This document shows, piece by piece, positions 58,067 to 64,000 of a DNA stretch of 64,000 bases (within the stretch, counting starts at the first letter, position 1; the number at the start of each line of letters is the position of its first letter). Source of the stretch: Hofstenia miamia (taxonomy: Eukaryota; Xenacoelomorpha; Acoela). The notes under the pieces are model-generated. The model was not told the DNA's origin. It saw nothing but the letters and a program-made list of their open reading frames with translations, and searched no databases. The stretch spans positions 149,351-213,350 of the forward strand of contig SCFE01000104.1 in the NCBI GenBank assembly GCA_004352715.1, read 5' to 3'. Position numbers and translations under genes: made by a program.

Positions 58067-59066
58067 TTAATTGCAACTGAAGGGTTTTCCTTTACTGCTG
58101 ATTTTATATTTTTGTTGAGTCCGAAGATGTTGAAGGTAATACTGGGGTTGTTGGAGGCAATACTGGTGGACATGTTGCAAAATCACGAAGTGACACAGTC
58201 GACTCCCTACCAGTTGGATGATGCACATGACCATAAAGTTCAACCTGTAGTTGAACTTCATCGACATAGGGTTCTTCTGTGCTTCCACGGACAAATCGAC
58301 GAAGTAAAACAGGCCCAAGTGTAGTGAACCAACTAGGTAATACACTCCCATGTGGAGAGTGACATTGAAAAGAAAAGAATCTTCCATGGGGAGTGCTATT
58401 AGTAGATGTGCACAAAAGAGTCCTTATAGAAGATAATGAATTAGAGAGTGCAACATCCTAACAGCTATCTGTTAATTATTTGCTTTCAAAGCCACTTTAA
58501 CCGCCTTCTAAATAATTCTGTTATACACCCTGAATTGTCCATTACCCTGTGGATTGTAGGGTGTTGTTTTGCTAGAAGCAATTCCATACTTATTTAAACA
58601 ATCTTTGACGTCTTTAGATAAGAATGAAGTCGCGTGGTCAGAGTGATTATAACTACAAATTCCACAAAGTGTAAATATAATTTTCAAACAATTAATAACT
58701 GTCTCAGAGTTCATGTTTGAGCAAGCAATAGCAAAATGATAACGTGAATATTCATCTATAGCCACAGAACGCTGGTCAGTGATCAAAGTGAATTACCTCC
58801 CAGTAAGAAAATGATTCCACTTTCTAACAGCTTCAATTATTGTAGTGGCTTCTGTATCAACAGCTGGATAATGTAATTCACCAGCAGATAATTTGATTGA
58901 CAAAGGCAACAGGTCTTCCACCTTGATTAAGTGTCTCAGAAATAGCAACGTCAGAAGCATCACATTCAACTACAAAAGGTAGAGATTCGTCAATAGTTGC
59001 CAAAATAACCTTTCCAAGCTTGTTCTTTAAGGCATTAAAAGCGTTAAGAGTAAAATGCAAATCCTT
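58067..59066 (-). pseudogene. Ty3/Gypsy-type pol remnant (RNase H to integrase C-terminus)
   Basis: Minus-strand order: ALKNKLGKVI and FVVECDASDVAISETLNQGG (start of RNase H), a frameshift, ELHYPAVDTEATTIIEA and VRKWNHFLTG, then ITDQRSVA fused directly to IDEYSRYHFAIACSNM (integrase core, first Asp), HSDHATSF (second Asp), TTPYNPQGNGQFRVYN, where the catalytic Glu expected after GNGQ is replaced by Arg. Then a stretch broken by stops and the integrase C-terminus TPHGRFFSFQ, SVLPSWFTTLGPVLLRRFVR and GRESTVSLRDFA. The RNase H end, connection and integrase zinc finger are deleted at the ITDQRSVA/IDEYS junction near 58770. It is a dead element, and no LTRs were found. Confidence 0.85.
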
Positions 59067-60009
59067 ACAACGCAGGATAATTTTTCATTTTTACTCAACA
59101 CTAATATAAATTAAATTTTTTTCGTAGAATGCTGATCACCACATAAAATCTTGTTTTGGTCTAAAACAATCTGTGAGAAGTTTCATGATCTTAGAATAAT
59201 ATTTCAGAACGCTTCATCAATTTGAATTTGTGATTTCTACTATGTATTATAAATTATTATACTCAAAGTTTAAAGGAAAAATTATAAATATTTATTGGAA
59301 TAAACCGATAAATTAATTATTTATTATGCAAAAACACTTAAAAAATAATATCAGCAATGCAATTAATGTTATCATGATAATTCACCCAAGAGTAATTTTA
59401 AGTGAAATATAGTTAAACTAACCCAATTTTGTGAAAGTCGGACCTATAGTCTTATTAAGAATTTAATACGTGGATTTACATAAATTATTGTTACTATAGT
59501 AACTTTATAAAGATCAATTAAAATAAATACCCTATTGCTTGGATGTAAACCACTTGAACTCAAAAAAGAGATGATCAAATTTGTCAAATAAGGCAGATTT
59601 TTATCCCACATGATATTCTGAAGTCTTCAGATCTCACATCATGCAGGATAAGAAAAAAATTTTACCCAACCCCAGTTTTCTGCTTAAATAATTTCCTTTG
59701 TATCAAACTGGGGGGTTGATCCATCAAATATTTTTGTCAATGCCAACACTGCTTATAGATAAAGAGTTTCATGCTTACCTTATTTGAGTACCAGGATAAA
59801 TTAATATATATATATATATATATATATTAGTGCTGTGCGTCCCAATATACCTTAACAGTATTAACCGGACCGGATCTTAGAAAATCAGAGTCATATTCAA
59901 AATAAAAAAATATATTCTATTTCTATTCTTTAAAATGAAATTGGTCTATTCCTATGTCCTGTGTGCTAACATGAAATTGATACATATATATATATATATA
60001 TATATATAA
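59067..60009. other. Spacer with two (TA)n tracts
   Basis: No gene. TA microsatellites at 59803-59829 and 59983-60009, the second running into the gap. Confidence 0.7.
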
Positions 60010-61009
60010 NNNNNNNNNNNNNNNNNNNNNNNNNNNNNNNNNNNNNNNNNNNNNNNNNNNNNNNNNNNNNNNNNNNNNNNNNNNNNNNNNNNNNNNNNNN
60101 NNNNNNNNNNNNNNNNNNNNNNNNNNNNNNNNNNNNNNNNNNNNNNNNNNNNNNNNNNNNNNNNNNNNNNNNNNNNNNNNNNNNNNNNNNNNNNNNNNNN
60201 NNNNNNNNNNNNNNNNNNNNNNNNNNNNNNNNNNNNNNNNNNNNNNNNNNNNNNNNNNNNNNNNNNNNNNNNNNNNNNNNNNNNNNNNNNNNNNNNNNNN
60301 NNNNNNNNNNNNNNNNNNNNNNNNNNNNNNNNNNNNNNNNNNNNNNNNNNNNNNNNNNNNNNNNNNNNNNNNNNNNNNNNNNNNNNNNNNNNNNNNNNNN
60401 NNNNNNNNNNNNNNNNNNNNNNNNNNNNNNNNNNNNNNNNNNNNNNNNNNNNNNNNNNNNNNNNNNNNNNNNNNNNNNNNNNNNNNNNNNNNNNNNNNNN
60501 NNNNNNNNNNNNNNNNNNNNNNNNNNNNNNNNNNNNNNNNNNNNNNNNNNNNNNNNNNNNNNNNNNNNNNNNNNNNNNNNNNNNNNNNNNNNNNNNNNNN
60601 NNNNNNNNNNNNNNNNNNNNNNNNNNNNNNNNNNNNNNNNNNNNNNNNNNNNNNNNNNNNNNNNNNNNNNNNNNNNNNNNNNNNNNNNNNNNNNNNNNNN
60701 NNNNNNNNNNNNNNNNNNNNNNNNNNNNNNNNNNNNNNNNNNNNNNNNNNNNNNNNNNNNNNNNNNNNNNNNNNNNNNNNNNNNNNNNNNNNNNNNNNNN
60801 NNNNNNNNNNNNNNNNNNNNNNNNNNNNNNNNNNNNNNNNNNNNNNNNNNNNNNNNNNNNNNNNNNNNNNNNNNNNNNNNNNNNNNNNNNNNNNNNNNNN
60901 NNNNNNNNNNNNNNNNNNNNNNNNNNNNNNNNNNNNNNNNNNNNNNNNNNNNNNNNNNNNNNNNNNNNNNNNNNNNNNNNNNNNNNNNNNNNNNNNNNNN
61001 NNNNNNNNN
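60010..61009. other. 1000-N gap
   Basis: Placeholder-length gap within or at the 3' end of the second Gypsy remnant. Confidence 0.95.
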
Positions 61010-62155
61010 TTCCGGACTTTGTTTGTGTCAATGAGTTTAATTGGTGTTAACACGTATACCTTATCGCCTACTTTGTGTGCATGACCATAGATTTTTTTAT
61101 TATAATTGCGTTGTTGTCTCACTGAAAAAACTTCTTTATGTTGTGACACATTGTTTCATGAATTCCTGTGATCTGATTTCTTAATTGTTGTATGTATGCA
61201 TTATCCAATTTCCCACTGTAATTGCTATACTGCATCATGAGCAGAGTTGCTGCCTCTCTTCCAAACATGGCTTTGAAGAGTTGCTGCCTCTCTTCCAAAC
61301 ATGGCTTTGAATGGCGATACTGCAGTTGTTGCATATACCAAGGTATTGTAATAATATTTGATCATTTTGATAACCTCTCTCCATTTATTTCCTCCTATTT
61401 GTGTTGTTGCTACCCTAATTGATCAATGTTTGGTTAAGTCACTCTGCTGCTCCGTTGGCCTGAAGGTGATAGGCGGTTGTCCGTTCACTTGCGATTTCCA
61501 ATAGCTTTGCCATCTCTTGGAAATTCCACTTTCGAACTGAGGCCCTTTATCTGTTATGATCGTTTCCATCAGTCCCAATCTCAATATCCATTCTTTTAAG
61601 ACTAGCTCAGCTGTGGTTTCCACTGTGGTGTTTTGCATCAGGACCATTCTCACATATTTGGTAAAGTTGTCCACCATTATTAGTAGGTACTGATAACCTT
61701 CGGCGTCCTTTGATAGCATCTCCAAATCTATATGAACTATTTCATTGGGTTGAGTCGCGATAATTTTCTCTAGTGGTGCTCATTGTGTTGGGAAGTGCTG
61801 TTTGTTGTTTAGTAGGCATGTCATGCATTTGTTGATAATGTCTTCCACGACTTTCCTGACAGCTGTTGTTATGAACCATGCATTGAACGTTTTCTCCATC
61901 TGTGTTATTCCTAAGTGACCCTTCTCATGGATTTTCCGTATCAATTCCCTTTTAAAGTAATCGGGTATTGTGATTTGGTTATTTCCAGCTTCAACATATA
62001 GCAGTCCATTCTTGTTCATCTTCCACTTGTAATGTTCATAATATCCTGCCGTTATTTTAGATAATGTTGTTTGTGGTTCTTTTATTTTTTTTATAATCTC
62101 ACTTAGGACTATATCATCTTTTTGTTTGTCCACTATCTCTTGTTCTGTTATTTCC
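61010..62155 (-). pseudogene. Ty3/Gypsy integrase, second element
   Basis: Minus strand from the gap: ITIPDYFKRELIRKIHEKGH, LGITQMEKTF, then CMTCLLNN, which is the HHCC zinc finger; after a stop near 61780, EGYQYLLIMVDNFTKYV (first Asp), METIITDKGPQFES (second Asp), a frameshift, then AYHLQANGAAE (catalytic Glu) followed by TGA, then AMFGREAATLL, and a C-terminal RQQRNYNKKIYG and HKVGDKVYVLTPIKL (GPY/F-like start). The three acidic residues survive in different frames. It differs in sequence from the Gypsy at 58-59 kb, so it is a separate family. RT and RNase H may be in the 62156-63155 gap. Confidence 0.85.
61244..61311. repeat. 34-bp exact tandem duplication in the integrase
   Basis: GAGTTGCTGCCTCTCTTCC plus 15 bases (34 in total) occurs twice back to back (61244-61277, 61278-61311). 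It encodes the AMFGREAAT region and, being 34 bp, shifts the frame. Confidence 0.9.
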
Positions 62156-63155
62156 NNNNNNNNNNNNNNNNNNNNNNNNNNNNNNNNNNNNNNNNNNNNN
62201 NNNNNNNNNNNNNNNNNNNNNNNNNNNNNNNNNNNNNNNNNNNNNNNNNNNNNNNNNNNNNNNNNNNNNNNNNNNNNNNNNNNNNNNNNNNNNNNNNNNN
62301 NNNNNNNNNNNNNNNNNNNNNNNNNNNNNNNNNNNNNNNNNNNNNNNNNNNNNNNNNNNNNNNNNNNNNNNNNNNNNNNNNNNNNNNNNNNNNNNNNNNN
62401 NNNNNNNNNNNNNNNNNNNNNNNNNNNNNNNNNNNNNNNNNNNNNNNNNNNNNNNNNNNNNNNNNNNNNNNNNNNNNNNNNNNNNNNNNNNNNNNNNNNN
62501 NNNNNNNNNNNNNNNNNNNNNNNNNNNNNNNNNNNNNNNNNNNNNNNNNNNNNNNNNNNNNNNNNNNNNNNNNNNNNNNNNNNNNNNNNNNNNNNNNNNN
62601 NNNNNNNNNNNNNNNNNNNNNNNNNNNNNNNNNNNNNNNNNNNNNNNNNNNNNNNNNNNNNNNNNNNNNNNNNNNNNNNNNNNNNNNNNNNNNNNNNNNN
62701 NNNNNNNNNNNNNNNNNNNNNNNNNNNNNNNNNNNNNNNNNNNNNNNNNNNNNNNNNNNNNNNNNNNNNNNNNNNNNNNNNNNNNNNNNNNNNNNNNNNN
62801 NNNNNNNNNNNNNNNNNNNNNNNNNNNNNNNNNNNNNNNNNNNNNNNNNNNNNNNNNNNNNNNNNNNNNNNNNNNNNNNNNNNNNNNNNNNNNNNNNNNN
62901 NNNNNNNNNNNNNNNNNNNNNNNNNNNNNNNNNNNNNNNNNNNNNNNNNNNNNNNNNNNNNNNNNNNNNNNNNNNNNNNNNNNNNNNNNNNNNNNNNNNN
63001 NNNNNNNNNNNNNNNNNNNNNNNNNNNNNNNNNNNNNNNNNNNNNNNNNNNNNNNNNNNNNNNNNNNNNNNNNNNNNNNNNNNNNNNNNNNNNNNNNNNN
63101 NNNNNNNNNNNNNNNNNNNNNNNNNNNNNNNNNNNNNNNNNNNNNNNNNNNNNNN
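62156..63155. other. 1000-N gap
   Basis: Placeholder-length gap; the strand of coding changes across it. Confidence 0.95.
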
Positions 63156-63257
63156 AAACAATACAAGAAATATGGAAGGAAATGAAATTGCAGAAGAAAA
63201 CTAAAGAAGAATGGCCTGAAATAGACATTGAAGCTTCATCAAAAAATATCACAAAAT

Positions 63258-64000
63258 GATTGATGTAGCACTGCCGGAAATAAACAGAGTGTATGAGCTA
63301 AACTCAACAAAAGACTTCAAAAATGTGATAGTTGAAGAAAATAACGCCCCAGAGATCAGATTTAGAACATCCGCATGACTGTTAGGAATATTCACAACAC
63401 AGGAGCAAGGATTATGATTACCAATTTCAAGAGCAGGCCAACACAAACTAACAAAGGCAAAGAAATATGAAATAGCAATGTACCCAATAAACACTCAAAC
63501 AAAAAACTGGCTACTCAAAGGACACATAGAGAAATTGACATCCCCTGACAAACTGAAGAAGCTGATGCAAGAAATTGAAAAATTTATTAGCATGATAATA
63601 GTCAATAAGAGTCTGATGGGAAGAATGTCAACAGTAGACATGGCAAACATAACAGGAATTGCGCCAGAAGAAATAACAATATTCGACAAACCCATGAGAA
63701 AATACATGTGGGGTGCTACATTGGAAACGTGGCTAAGGCAGGTCCAAACAGAACCTTGGCTAACAACCTAAAAGATCATAAAGAGAAAAATTGCAGACAC
63801 CAAGGAGATCGCAAAAATATACAACAAGTGCTCAAACAAGACATGAAAAGATACAAGAAACAGAGCTCTTGATGCACGTTTGTAAAAATCATTAAGCGCG
63901 CAGAAATCATGTGGAGAGGAGGCATAACAGAACCTGTCGAAGTCTGCAAGATGATAACCAAGACACAGAAAGAAATTCTGGAGGAGGAGGAACAGTTAAC
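63258..64000 (+). pseudogene. Decayed coding stretch of unknown family
   Basis: One plus-strand frame from an ATG at 63258 stays protein-like for over 200 codons with only a few stops (63378, 63415, 63769, 63844): MIDVALPEINRVYELN, EIRFRTSA, LPISRAGQHKLTKAKKYEIA, MYPINTQTKNWLLKGHIEKL, MSTVDMANITGIAPEEITIF and KYMWGATLETWLRQVQTEP. The codon pattern, with K, E and T high, differs from the spacer. It looks like a decayed mobile-element protein (possibly gag-like), but I do not recognise the family. It runs off the window end. Confidence 0.5.

Noticed and set aside
58112-58324. Plus-strand frame opposite the Gypsy integrase C-terminus
   Set aside because: The minus strand gives the recognisable PSWF...LLRRFVR block; this is its complement.
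1-64000. CRISPR arrays, bacterial operons, riboswitches
   Set aside because: No regularly spaced direct repeats with unique spacers, and gene content is eukaryotic.
1-64000. tRNA or rRNA genes
   Set aside because: No stretch shows a convincing cloverleaf with box A/B or rRNA core sequence by eye; a tRNAscan run would be decisive.

Overview
This window looks like a scaffold from an AT-rich invertebrate animal genome. The evidence is a ribosomal protein S29 gene, a 5'-nucleotidase-domain (NT5DC1-like) gene split by introns, and a dense load of decayed eukaryotic transposons: CR1/L2-like and other non-LTR retrotransposons, a Penelope-like element, Ty3/Gypsy integrases, hAT, Tc1/mariner and pogo-like elements. 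(TA)n microsatellites, long spacer and long N gaps fit an animal genome. The sequence alone does not support a species or phylum.

Layout. 1-4.4 kb: a dispersed repeat carrying three nested insertions (hAT-like MITE, 5'-truncated retroelement, small TIR element). 4.4-9.7 kb: spacer, TA microsatellites, gaps and one candidate exon. 9.7-11.9 kb: dead hAT transposase and a MITE. 12.1-15.7 kb: a non-LTR retrotransposon sitting in an (ATT)n microsatellite, with an SGNH-like first ORF and a nearly full reverse transcriptase. 16.4-17.2 kb: remnant of a transposon-like family. 18.0-18.5 kb: terminal exon of a probable secreted glycoprotein. 19.3-24.9 kb: repeats and spacer. 25.9-33.4 kb: retroelement graveyard (two RT/nuclease-type elements, CR1-like pieces, Penelope-like element). 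33.5-39.9 kb: the only clear host genes, NT5DC1-like followed by RPS29, both on the minus strand. 40.5-45.0 kb: CR1/L2-type element with PHD-finger ORF1. 45.1-57.0 kb: repeats, including a TIR element and a Tc1 element. 58-64 kb: two Gypsy remnants and a decayed unknown coding stretch.

The two host genes have no visible functional link: NT5DC1-like is a HAD-fold putative phosphatase and RPS29 is a small-subunit ribosomal protein. They lie 223 bp apart on one strand, so a shared transcript is possible but unproven.

Assembly quality matters here. Four 1-2 base N runs separate tandem copies of exactly equal length (324, 755, 773 and 514 bp), a fifth separates a partial duplicate, and two large N gaps have overlapping flanks. 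These look like unmerged haplotype or contig ends. Several frameshifts fall at homopolymers. I found no convincing new biological system. The most informative signals are nested insertions dated by paralogous empty sites, a microsatellite-associated retrotransposon, and an RPS29 with an unusual N-terminus.
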